Source of the DNA: Strigamia acuminata
Taxonomy: Eukaryota > Arthropoda > Chilopoda > Geophilomorpha > Linotaeniidae
Assembly: GCA_949358305.1 (NCBI GenBank)
Contig: OX442314.1
Location: 19,771,060 to 19,835,059, forward strand
Reading direction: 5' to 3'
Length of the DNA stretch: 64,000 nucleotides
Shown: positions 40,801-50,040 of the stretch, piece after piece
Layout: each line of letters begins with the position of its first letter
How positions within the stretch are numbered: the first letter of the stretch is position 1
Program-made: the position numbers and the translations under genes
The notes under the pieces: generated by a model
Told to the model about the DNA's origin: nothing
Seen by the model: the letters and a program-made list of their open reading frames with translations, nothing else
Databases searched by the model: none

Positions 40801-41462
40801 CAGCGTCGAGTCAAATGTACATCCAAGACGAAAACACCAGACTCACTCTTCTCATGTCACGTGCTCACGGCGTGACCAGTTGGCAGAGCGGAAGTTTAGA
40901 AGCCATGCTGGATCGCAGGTCATTATACGACGACAGTAGAGGAATGGGTGAGGGTGTAATCGACAATAAAAGGACTCAAGGTCGTTTCTGGCTGTTGCTG
41001 GAAGAGCGAGTGAGTGAAAGTGAGTCGTTGTCTCGACCCACTTTATTGGCCAACACTTTATCCAACAGCCTTATCTACCCTGCCCACACCTTGGTCGCCG
41101 ACCCTGGCAACAGTCCAGTATTACGTAACAAAGTTTCGCTACTCAATCGACCATTCCCCTGTGACATGCATTTGGTCAATCTCCGTGTACTTCCGGTCAA
41201 AGCATACTTTGAATTCCCCTCACAAAGCAGTTTGCTCATTCTACAAAGACAAGGATATAGCTGTGATTTCAGTTCGCAAACTTATCAGTGCAGTTTAACC
41301 GAAGGTAATCTTGCAAGAAATACTCGATTCAAGGAGGTTCATGTGTCGGGTATTCAAAGAACTTCCATCACTGCTTTACAGCCAGGTGAGATACTTGATA
41401 TGTTGAGTGATATTAGCGTGCAACCCATGAAAATCAATACATACAATGTGACGTTCGCATAA
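10439..41462 (+). CDS. Man2a: Golgi-type class II alpha-mannosidase (GH38), three coding exons
   Basis: Join 10439..10828, 37530..37702, 38678..41462: 3348 nt, 1115 residues, the usual size of Golgi mannosidase II. The product trims alpha-1,3/alpha-1,6 mannose from N-glycan intermediates in the Golgi lumen. It is a type II membrane protein: short basic tail, TM at about 19-36, stem, then a GH38 catalytic domain from about 131, a middle helical domain after about 470 and a C-terminal beta domain. Zinc ligands and catalytic residues by family alignment are His138 and Asp140 (HSHNDPGW), Asp252 nucleophile (WSVDPFGH), Asp387 acid/base (LGDDFRF) and His530 ([10 protein letters not shown]). Sequons such as NMT, NRT, NTT and a C-terminal NVT suit a luminal glycoprotein. 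Both introns have GT-AG ends and the frame joins cleanly, with no missing exon at the LK-VYV junction. Loss of the CPW-type anchor motif suggests a IIb/III-like rather than a classical IIa enzyme. Confidence 0.92.
12816..13421. mobile_element. TIR element with TA duplication, non-autonomous
   Basis: Ends GGTGCGTTCAATCTTAAATG on the left, with near-complement ending GATTGAATGCACC on the right (one mismatch in about 20), flanked by TA on both sides. Subterminal copies of GAAATCCGATTT-like text occur in both orientations. The middle repeats variants of CACGGCGGAACATTTAA. No transposase frame. The TA duplication is compatible with a mariner-type mobiliser, but the superfamily is a guess. Confidence 0.7.
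20986..21252. mobile_element. MITE-like repeat, copy 2
   Basis: About 267 bp, ends TATACTAAGTTTACATGCAC and the near-complement GCATGTAAACATAGTATA. Same orientation as copy 1 at 7109-7370 and clearly homologous along its length, with scattered substitutions and a short difference near the right end, where this copy has a duplicated TTTACATGAC. Confidence 0.75.
26328..26355. repeat. (ATTT)n microsatellite
   Basis: About six tandem copies of ATTT inside intron 1. Confidence 0.9.
30104..30125. repeat. Perfect 9-bp hairpin CGTTCACTT/AAGTGAACG
   Basis: Nine-base arms with a 4-base GTGG loop, about 35 bp before the 20-bp minisatellite. GTTCACTT recurs again at about 30140-30148. Confidence 0.6.
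30161..30260. repeat. Minisatellite, period 20 bp, five copies
   Basis: Unit TTTTGAAGACATTTTAAACG. Copies 2-4 differ by at most one base, copies 1 and 5 by a few, and a truncated unit follows at 30261. It lies within intron 1. Confidence 0.95.
32542..32709. mobile_element. Pogo/Tigger-like MITE, 168 bp
   Basis: Ends CAGTCGAAACT and AGTTTCGACTG are exact complements, flanked by TA at 32540-32541 and 32710-32711. The body repeats ATTCGTTATA and CGTTATATCGA text, as found next to the termini of pogo/Tigger-type elements. No coding capacity. Confidence 0.75.
35811..35971. mobile_element. Small foldback repeat, about 160 bp
   Basis: Imperfect inverted arms of about 50 bp. CTTGTGTGGACCCTCAATTA, then ACATATAAAAGACTTAGGTT on the left matches the complement of AACCTAAGACTTTTTTTATATGT, then TTGAGTGCCCATACAAG on the right. 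No coding capacity. Confidence 0.6.
36201..36480. mobile_element. 280-bp element with 74-bp terminal inverted repeats
   Basis: Arms 36201-36274 and 36407-36480 share CGCCCGGTATCTTGAT and a long block containing TACTGCGCATCCCATTCTGC and GCAGACGATTTTCTAATTCC, with about six mismatches near the outer ends. The arms are GC-richer than the AT-rich 132-bp centre. No obvious target duplication was identified. Probably a non-autonomous DNA transposon. Confidence 0.7.
37530..37702 (+). CDS. Man2a: Mannosidase coding exon 2: start of catalytic domain
   Basis: 173 nt, enters in phase 0 and leaves after two bases of an Arg codon. Acceptor CTCAG at 37525-37529, donor GTAAGT at 37703. It encodes [13 protein letters not shown], which carries two zinc ligands (His138, Asp140), and the conserved [12 protein letters not shown] stretch. 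Confidence 0.93.
37703..38677 (+). other. Intron 2 of the mannosidase gene, 975 bp
   Basis: GTAAGT donor and a pyrimidine-rich acceptor (TTCTTTCTTTC, then TTTTTCCAG) ending at 38677. No other feature seen inside. Confidence 0.9.
38678..41462 (+). CDS. Man2a: Mannosidase coding exon 3: most of the catalytic and C-terminal domains
   Basis: 2785 nt, ending with TAA at 41460-41462. Completes the split Arg codon, then continues with GGWVMTDEA and the nucleophile Asp252 in WSVDPFGH. Next come LGDDFRF with the acid/base Asp387 and [10 protein letters not shown] with His530. The C-terminal half contains the conserved beta-sandwich region (for example [13 protein letters not shown] and DRRSLYDD). A single uninterrupted exon for about 930 residues is unusual for an animal class II mannosidase. 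No frameshift or stop inside; base composition is richer in GC than the introns. Confidence 0.96.
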
Positions 41463-44400
41463 ACGTGTAATTGACTAAATCTATAGACCGGATGTGCAGA
41501 TTCCCATTCAATTTAAACTGCGCTTTGTGTGACAAAGCAGTTTAAGTTACTTGTTAATATATACACACCTGTGAAACAGGTGAGGGTTCATTTGACACTT
41601 GTAAAAGGTCGAATAACTAGTGAGTGATAAGCAAAAAAAACAAACAAGAAAAAAACAAAAAAACCTGCTGAGCAGTTTTGTATAATTTGGTTACCAAATA
41701 ATAAAGATACGAGGTGCATTCGAAAATAAAACACAAACCACGTTTAAAGCGCGTCTCGTATTAATATTGGTGTGCGTCAAATGTGTTATCGCTTATTTTA
41801 TAAAGAATTTTTGCTTTATTTGGACGACAAACTTATTTGCGTTAGAAAATAAACTTACTTTCAAATCGTGTATAATTTTGAAGCGACGGAACGAAAGTAA
41901 TGACACCGGTGGATGCGCGGTACTTAAAACGCTTCAAAACTAAGCGTTTATGATGTTTTTTTATTTCGTGTGTTTGTGTTCTGCCTAAGAAAGAAAACAC
42001 GAGAAACTAGGAACTGTTTCTATTTTCGAATGCACCGGTTGAACTCAAGTTTTAATTATTTTTATCAGTGTTTTCATTATAAAAATATATGTTTATTGTA
42101 ATAATTCTTTAAGTTTTTACTCTCATTTTAATATTATGTAAGCTATTTACACCGATTCAATTGATTTTTATTTTTCACTCTAATTTTGGGTTCTAAAATA
42201 AATTATTTCTATAAAATGACCATGTTTCGACTTCCATAATTTTGCAGTTAACAGAAGCACAAGCAATCAATTTCTTATTTTTTTCTCTCAGATAATAACA
42301 GAGAAAATAAAGGGCACGCACAGTGTATTTCTCTGATGCAGTGACCACAACCATTTATCTCAATTGCAAGCACCCACTTTTTCTTTTATATATTTTTATC
42401 CCACGTAATATTGTGGTCATCGCGCCCTTTTACGGCAGGACGATTCTTGGTCCAACATTTGATCACGCACACAGTCAAAATGTTTTACGAGTTGAAACGC
42501 GTGCAAATGATGCTGCGGGAAAAGCGAGAAAACACAAACGTGTACTTTACTACCAAACAGATGAAAGAAGGAAGCTCTGATGGAAACCAAAATAGAAAAA
42601 GCCTATCCAATCCTATCCAATCACAAGCTAATCAGCAAATGAATAATGTATATATCCCAAAAGCTATTTCTGTGATCTGTCACCCAAATTCCTTCCGAAT
42701 GCACGTGCATACAAGTATGGAACAGAATATTCCAAAAATTACTGTAAAATCATAACAGAAAACACAAATAAATAATTTCTACAAAAATTTCTGTTTGTGA
42801 GAAACAAATGCCAAATAGAAGTACTTTTTAAATAACCTTGATGACTAATTATTCATTATTAACTATAATAAGTACTTTCATTTCCTGTATTTTTTTTGTT
42901 TTTTGTTTTTTGTTTTTTAGAAGTACCGTACATTGATTTTATAATTTCAAATTTACTAACAAAGCTTTTCGACCTCGATGGTAATTGGTTAAGTTTTGTT
43001 TTTCATATTTTTCCTTGAATTGAAACAAGGTCGAAAAGATTTGTTTCTTAAATTTCTTAATTTTTATTTTTTATTTTTAAATTATAAAACTGATTAATTT
43101 CAATTTCATTTCGCAAAAATTAACAAGTAAAATATAAGTTGGAATAAACACTTACTTGTTAGAGCAATCTCATAAACAGAAAGAATAATTATATTTTTTT
43201 ATCTGCACTTCCTATCAGCAGTAAATCAAGTTACAAATATACCCAATAAAAGCTGTCTTAATTTAGCATAAATGACCTCAAACAAATCAGTATAATTCCC
43301 TGGCAACACACAACTATTTTTTTATAAGTTTTGAAATTCATCTCACGTTCAACCAAATAAATATTTCAAACACCTTTCGTGTAATTAACTGACAGTATTT
43401 ACTGAAGCTATCAATTCTCACGAATGCAGAATTTAAACAACAAGCATTTTTCTGAGTGACCAAACATCAACGACATTTTTCATTTAACAGTATATTATGT
43501 TTATATGGTTTTTGGTGTTTCTATTAACAATTATTAACAGAATACAAAAACATGCCTAAATTATAGCTGAAGGAGGGATAATGATTTCGTCTTTGTGTCT
43601 GTTTATAGTTTGGTATTTAAGTTTTATAAGTAAACCACTGGTTGTGGGTTTTTGATGATGCATTTTTATGGCTGTTTTGTTTTTGTGTCCAGTCTGTTTA
43701 TTTTAACATAAAAACAACAAAAACCAACATCGGAATGACCCTAATGTTTATCTATCTCATGTAGAAATTAAAACAGCTGTATTTATTTTGTAAGGTTTGC
43801 AAGAATTTGTTTTAAAAAAAATAAAAAATAAAAAATAAATCAGAGTTTGGAAGAATTTGGTCTTAAAGATTTCAGCCGTCTAAAAAATTAACGTTAAACC
43901 AAACAGATATACGTACATTTTTGAATGTGACTAATACCAAAACCAATAAATTATTCGTAAAACAAAATTAAAACTGAAAATCTTTTTCTCCCGATTTTGA
44001 CTTCTTCCTTCGTAAACTGTTCAATATTTAAATACGAAAAACATAGAAAAAACAGCTTGAGAATTCTTATGAGTCGTCTTGACCTCCTTTTCCATAAGCT
44101 TAGAAAGACATAATTTTGAAGCAAGAATAAGAAAAACGAAACGGATCAAGTTAGCAGTAGCACTTTTCATATACATGGAAATACGCAGTGCCCTTATGTA
44201 AAACAGTTGCATATACAGCAAGAAATTCATAAATACAGTCGAAAGTTGAAGCAAATTTGCCTTCGTTCCTGACTTTAAAATGACCCGTCATTTAGGCACA
44301 GACGTCGAGAGTAAATCCAATTCGACGATGAGGAATAGGTGTAAATTTTAGTCGTCGTGTTCAGCTGGCGGACGAAGCGCTAAGAATTATGGTTCATTTA

Positions 44401-44903
44401 CAGAGACGAATGGGCAAAAAGGGCGAATGCGTAACAAGAGAGATGGCGACTACAAATACCCTGCACTTACTCACTCATAATTGAGATGCCAAAAAAAGGT
44501 ACAAACCAATTTTGATAAATACTTTTCTTGATTAACTTGATACATGCACACGAGCATAAAAACTGAAATATCAATACTCTATGAAAACTATATTTAAAAA
44601 CAAATCAATTCCTATGCAATTTAATCCACAAAATGTATACTATTACAAATAAAATAAAATAAAATGTGGGACTTTGCAATTTTTTGGAATGCACTTCCCA
44701 AAAACAAAATACTCAAATTCCAATCACGTGATATTGAGTTTGAAACAAACATAAAAATTCCTACTCTCCAAAACAAACTCGTTTTAAAATTATATCAGTT
44801 GAATGTAATTTTAACCACAATTGTAATTTCACTAATTTTATCATTTTAAAATTCCCGTCGAAAACAAAACCCGTTGTCAATGAAACTATTTTAATTTCTG
44901 AAT
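41463..44903. other. Mannosidase 3' UTR and non-coding DNA up to the gypsy element
   Basis: The 3' UTR probably ends within 50 bp of the AATAAA at 41700 or the one at 41848. Beyond that the text is AT-rich with short homopolymer and GTTTTTT repeats (about 42890-42920). No gene is supported. Confidence 0.55.
41700..41705 (+). promoter_or_regulatory. Candidate polyadenylation signal AATAAA
   Basis: 237 bp after the mannosidase stop; a second AATAAA is at 41848-41853. Either could serve; transcript ends are unknown. Confidence 0.5.
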
Positions 44904-44907
44904 AGCT
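44904..44907. repeat. Target-site duplication AGCT, left copy
   Basis: AGCT directly precedes TGTGAC of the left LTR and recurs at 58648-58651 directly after the right LTR. A 4-bp duplication is normal for Ty3/gypsy insertion. Confidence 0.85.
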
Positions 44908-46585
44908 TGTGACAATGTTCTTTCGGCGCAAGTATCTAACAATACTTGGTCGAGAAAAAGCTATGTCAAACTACTAAAAGCTCACGAGAACAAGTTTAAC
45001 AATAAATGAAAGTGAATTATTGCCACAGTGTAAATAAAATGGAGTCGTGGGTTTTCTCAAATCATATGACATTTATTTAGTATAACTCCGTTATATAAAT
45101 AAAATGGCCTACAAAAATGGCCAGTGATAATACGATTGGTGTCCTTGGCTCCGAAATAGATGGGTCAATACATCGTATTCGCATGGAGAAAAGATGTCAT
45201 CTATCGTCGGGCTGACTGGTCTCTGGTTCGGTTCTGTAATGGCGGTATCCGAGGCTGTGCGGTTGACTTATTCCACATTGTCACAATCTCATGTAAATAT
45301 CTAAGATATTTGCATAGAGTATTGCTGTTATGCTGTTTGGATTACGCATACTTTTGTTATCAAGTATGACGTAAGTAATTCATCATGCGGGATTAATGAC
45401 AATCAGGCGTCACACATAACTCGATGAGTATATGTCGTGAGTCAAATGTCATTATGTTGTCATCTGGATTACAACAAGCAAATTTGGTCATCATTTGTTT
45501 GCTGTAATGTTTACTTCCGGTTCTACGTAGAATGAGTTCTTTATCGTGAGTAAAACTTCGTTTTACATCATGATACGATGAAATGATTTATGCAACTGAG
45601 TTGATTAAATCCAAACTGTAAAAGTACAAATATGAAATCCTACCGGGTCCGAACGGTAAGCGTCATCCATCGCTCAGCCCGGTATCCTCGCGATCACACA
45701 GTCGCCGTCTGCCTCACAGGATTTGGCGGCAAACATCATCCATCGCCCAATCCCGCGGCGTCACCTAGCCTAGCGAGTACTAAATGCCCGTCCAGGCCTG
45801 ATTCCTCGCCAGTCCGGATGGTCATGACCACAGACAAGGATGGAGGTTTCCTCATCCAGGGTCGTACTCACGAAACACAACATTATTCGTGGCTTCAACC
45901 TCAATCAAAGGCTGGTGATGCGCTATCGTTTCGATAGCACCCAAAGATTGTCTTGCAACAATCCGCATTTCACCACAGGTCATGGTAAGCAGCACCATTT
46001 AAGGCGGGGAATGCATATAAATATATATGCGGGCTCAAGTAAGTAAGTGTTCAACAAATATCATGACAAGAGCGTTGTATTTCCGGTTGCAAGGGAATAT
46101 ATGCTCTTAGAGCACAATGGAACTTCCAATGCTCCAATGGGGACATGAGTCCTCGGAATCCCTCCAATCACTGAGTGAGAGGTCGGATTCTGAGGCCACT
46201 TGCTCAATTAGATGACTTCCAGATGCTAAACAGGAACTGGATACCCAGGACTTAGCTCTCTCCTAGGTCAGGACAGGAACTGGATAGCGGGGACACAATT
46301 TGGATTAAGTCTTTGACTCAAATCCACAGGGTGTCCATAATTGGTGCAGGTGCGCAAAGGTGAGTAACCTTTCAACTTGGGTTTATGATATATTCTCTGA
46401 ATAATGTCATAAACGGTCCAATAAGCCTCTAAACTAATAAATATACAAGGATATAATGTTAGCTCCACATAAAACTCAGTTTTATGTAGTTTTAGCACTA
46501 AATCTTCTATTCTGGTTAAATCTGCCGCTAAAAGTAGAAAACGCCATCTATCGGTAAATTTAGTCATTATGACGTAACCGTCATA
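44908..46585 (-). repeat. LTR (3' LTR in element orientation)
   Basis: Runs from TGTGACAATG to CCGTCATA; the ends form the short inverted repeat TRTGAC/GTCAYA. Same length as the other LTR. About two dozen differences separate them, most within 45374-45615. Small open frames inside are shared by both LTRs and carry no known domain. Confidence 0.95.
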
Positions 46586-46596
46586 CGTCCCCCTTA
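46586..46596 (-). other. Polypurine tract
   Basis: On the minus strand TAAGGGGGACG abuts the 3' LTR. A purine run here primes plus-strand cDNA in LTR elements. Confidence 0.7.
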
Positions 46597-47191
46597 TCAA
46601 TGGAACTACTCTGTAATTCCTGATTGATACAATCTTTATAAATGACTAAATGTCGGTTTAATCGCTTTATAAGTTGTTGGGGTTCCGGCGCGGCTTTCAT
46701 CTGCGAGTGTTAAACCCTCCTTTAATTATTTGTAAGAATTATCTTAATAGATACTGCTTTAATTTTTTCTACGAAAAAAGTATAGCCATCACTTTTGGGA
46801 TGTTCAAACAAAAAACTAAAACTCTTTATTCTTTCTCAAGAAACAAACACATAATTCTGGAAATTAGGAAACTGTTAATACAATTAAATATTTTGTGTGG
46901 CCGTCTTGTTTTTTCTCTGAAATTCAGCGGCAGGTCCACACCGAAACAAAATAATTTTTAGGTTAGAAAATCGAACATAAGTTCCAAAGGTTACAACAAA
47001 CGAGAATAAATTTTAACTCAAAAAAGACAACAATAATTTGTTAGACTAAAAATCATTATAAAGTATTTGGTTAGGCAAGAAATAATTAAATATTAACTTT
47101 GAATGGAGAAAAGTACGCTAAACAAATTAGCAGGAGTGATTTCAAGTCGGTCTGTCTGTCGTCGAGGTTGGCGGTGAACTCGAATCCCTAT
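46597..47191 (-). other. Untranslated 3' region of the gypsy element
   Basis: 595 bp between the third ORF stop and the polypurine tract. AT-rich, no ORF of note on the element strand. Confidence 0.6.
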
Positions 47192-49090
47192 CTACGGTAA
47201 TTCGGGTTCCGCTTTCGCCGACACGTCTGAGTCCTCACTTTCCGCCAGAGGTGCTGACGGTGGGGCAGTCAAATCTATGACTAGATCAGTGGATGCGACT
47301 GAATTCGGAGATACAGCTCTCAATTCCTCTTCGGTTAGACGGGGTGGACCGACTAGGAATGGCTCGGAGATTGGCGGCGGTGCCACGCGAAGACTGAAAA
47401 GGGGAATTCTGTCCGCCCTGGGAAAACGATCGTAAACGGTTCTGGGATCTGGCAAACCTTGGTACCAATCGACCCTGATGTCTTCATCTCCATTCTCCGA
47501 AATATGATTAGCTAAGCTGATCCATATGTTGGATAAGACGTCGAAGGATTCCTCACGCTCACGATTTAGAATCCATTGCATGATTAATACCGCATTTTGG
47601 AAGCTCGGTTGTCGTCCTTTGGACAGGTCGAAAGAGATCTCGGCAGCTGTTTCCCACAATGTTGGTACGTAGTGACGAATTTCCAATTTCGCTGCCTCCT
47701 CGTTGGTCAGTCCTTCGGGCTTGACGAAAGGAGCAAAAATGACGACGGGGGTCCGTGGGCGTCGTTTGACCTTTGCAGATGTCGGGGAAAAAATCAACTT
47801 CGTTGAATTTTCCTTTGGCAATGCAGCCTGGGCGGCGAATGACGCTTCGAGTGTCGTGACGTCGATCATCTCTGGTGTCTCGACGTGACTGCATGATGCT
47901 CCCAAATTGACGCTCGGGTCTTCCTTCTTGGCGGGTTGAACCTGCTGCTGTTGGACTTGTTTCTTTTTTAACGCGATGGTTTCCGTCGCTAAGCGACGGA
48001 CATCCTCGCGCGTCCACTTCACTGTAGCGGTACCATCGGGCGTGTCCATGAGGCCTATAAATCTGGGATCTATGAAGATAGCCTCTCCTAATTGATTATG
48101 CACCAATTGGCATGGGTCACAAGTGGCCCATACCCTTGGTGTCATCGTGCTCAATCCACGCACAATGTAAGGAATTGCTTCTGGATTCCAAATGGCATCC
48201 TTGGGTCTCTTCTTAAAGCCACCGCAGTTGGGGCATAAAATGGCGTGGGCTCCAATCGCGGCGCCAACTGCCCAGCCCGTTCCCGAGCAAAAGGGACAGC
48301 AGGCTTCGTTTTCTGCCGTCACCAATCGTCCTTGTGGTACACCAGCAGCGATATCCTGCCTGGCACGCTCTTGCTTGCGCTTTCTTCCCGTTTCCAGCTT
48401 TAATCCCTTGGCGGCGTTGGTCAATACATCCATAATGTGTTGAGGATTCTCGACTTTAGGTGCTTCCAAGGTGATGAACTCGGGATTAGGGATGGTCACC
48501 TTCACCGTGGCGTCTGGTCCCTGAAATCCGCCGTGATGGTGGATCGCTCTTTTGCTGGTTACGGCAGCCGGCTCGGTGACAGTGTCCGTCGTGTAAGTCA
48601 CGTAACGAGCAGGGGATCGCTGACGGGTGGTTGCTCGCGAAGGTTCTGCCTTGGGTGGAGTCTTGGGCCTGTTCTCCTTTTTTGATGACGATGCCTTATT
48701 GTCTTGGTCGTAATACCGCTTAGTGTTGTATCCGCGTGAAGTCGATCGATATTGATGTGCCCAATAAAACTTATCTCGCGGAGGTTTTTCGTGTTTCGAG
48801 ACGTGGGATGACGACGCTTTAGCCGGCTTGGGTTCCTCCTGTTTCTTGACTATGTACTGAAGGTGCAACGGTAGTTTCGGCACATTACTCTGTGCCCAAT
48901 CTATAATGGCACGATTCCTTTCCGTGGAAGAATCCGATGCTCGTGGATTTTTACTCTCGTTTCGCCTTCGTTCGCTTGAGTCCGTTGAGGAAGGTGAGTG
49001 ATCATACGGCTCTCGCCTGCGCTTACTCCCGTCTCCGCGATAATCTTTATCTCTACCTAAAGAAATATTAATAATTCTCAGAATTATTAA
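47192..49090 (-). CDS. Third ORF of the gypsy element, CxxC protein of unknown function
   Basis: The frame is open from a TAA at 49091-49093 to the stop at 47192, about 630 codons, but has no in-frame ATG in the first 200 or so. A polypyrimidine-AG (TTTCTTTAG) at about 49057 could be a splice acceptor, so the start may come from a 5' exon. The N-terminal part is basic and rich in Ser, Arg and Lys (RRREPYDHSPSS, then SSERRRNESK). Numbering from 48883: paired cysteines at C196-x2-C199 (CCPFCSGTG) and C217-x2-C220 (LCPNCGG) look like a zinc ribbon, with a further CDPC at 255-258. A proline-rich acidic C-terminus follows. It sits where env would be but has no signal peptide, membrane segment or fusion peptide, so I do not call it Env. 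Confidence 0.7.
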   Translation of the reverse strand, partial: LIILRIINISLGRDKDYRGDGSKRRREPYDHSPSSTDSSERRRNESKNPRASDSSTERNRAIIDWAQSNVPKLPLHLQYIVKKQEEPKPAKASSSHVSKHEKPPRDKFYWAHQYRSTSRGYNTKRYYDQDNKASSSKKENRPKTPPKAEPSRATTRQRSPARYVTYTTDTVTEPAAVTSKRAIHHHGGFQGPDATVKVTIPNPEFITLEAPKVENPQHIMDVLTNAAKGLKLETGRKRKQERARQDIAAGVPQGRLVTAENEACCPFCSGTGWAVGAAIGAHAILCPNCGGFKKRPKDAIWNPEAIPYIVRGLSTMTPRVWATCDPCQLVHNQLGEAIFIDPRFIGLMDTPDGTATVKWTREDVRRLATETIALKKKQVQQQQVQPAKKEDPSVNLGASCSHVETPEMIDVTTLEASFAAQAALPKENSTKLIFSPTSAKVKRRPRTPVVIFAPFVKPEGLTNEEAAKLEIRHYVPTLWETAAEISFDLSKGRQPSFQNAVLIMQWILNREREESFDVLSNIWISLANHISENGDEDIRVDWYQGLPDPRTVYDRFPRADRIPLFSLRVAPPPISEPFLVGPPRLTEEELRAVSPNSVASTDLVIDLTAPPSAPLAESEDSDVSAKAEPELP

Positions 49091-50040
49091 TTAAATTCAG
49101 ACAGTCGTAAATTGCCTTATGAATTCTTTAAAAGGATGCATAACACAATTTCGAGAGAAAAAAAGAATACTAAGCAGGTGTATTGGTTATTCTGTATAAG
49201 TCCAAGACTCAAACAACATAACCAACTTATTTCGAAAAATGGAAAATAAATGGCAGAAAACAAATCGGGTTATCTCAATCTTAGATGCTCATTTATCTGT
49301 CGGCGTCCTCTAGTGAGGATTTTCGACACTAATAACTGAGACACGTAATTTAAAATATTCCCGTTCGTGAATTCATAACCTTATTCCATTTTTTGCATGT
49401 ATTATTTAACTCTGAGATTTAAACAATATTTACCACTCATGATTCCGTTGATATCAAAAAGAATTCAGTTCAAAGTGCGTTGAAGTTTTTGAACACGCGT
49501 TGGTTTCGTAAGAAGTGGTCTCGTCGTATTTGCCGGAAAATACTACGTATTTTTCAAAGCAACAGTCTGAGCATATTTGTCGAATATAATACGAAATATA
49601 TATATAAAACAATGTTATTCTTACGACAAAATTCCAAAATGGTGACTAACGAGCGAAGTGCCGATAGTCAGCTGACAGTAACTAGGTCGAAGGTCGTGGC
49701 CGGTAAAAAACTTGACTAAAATCCTTTACGTTGAGTTTGCTAAATAAACAAGTGAATATTTGTCTCATATTCTTTGAAAGAAATATAATACGAATATCTT
49801 ACATAAGATTGACGATGATAATTTACGAGAAGTCGCTCAAGAAGATGTTTGTTCAGCCGTTTCGTAAAACGAGAGTGACTGGACATAACTCTCCAAACAG
49901 GTGTCTCGATAATCGGTGACTACTCTGATTGGTTGTTAATTTTAACTCCAATTATTTCAAAGAAATAATAGGGGGGTAAGCGCATCTATGTAAATTATTT
50001 TGCATGCTCAACTCGATAAAATTATATATTTCTTAGAAAT
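49091..50040 (-). other. ORF-free interval between integrase and third ORF
   Basis: About 950 bp within the gypsy element with no supported coding frame. It may be 3' UTR of pol, or intron sequence if the third ORF is spliced. Confidence 0.5.

Noticed and set aside
42411-42755. 114-codon plus-strand frame after the mannosidase gene
   Set aside because: No recognisable motif, ends in unremarkable AT-rich DNA; probably chance.
45632-45937. 101-codon frame present in both LTRs (also 57694-57999)
   Set aside because: Lies on the strand opposite to the element and is duplicated only because the LTR is; no known domain.
49480-49919. Plus-strand frames between integrase and third ORF
   Set aside because: Opposite to element orientation, short and without motifs.
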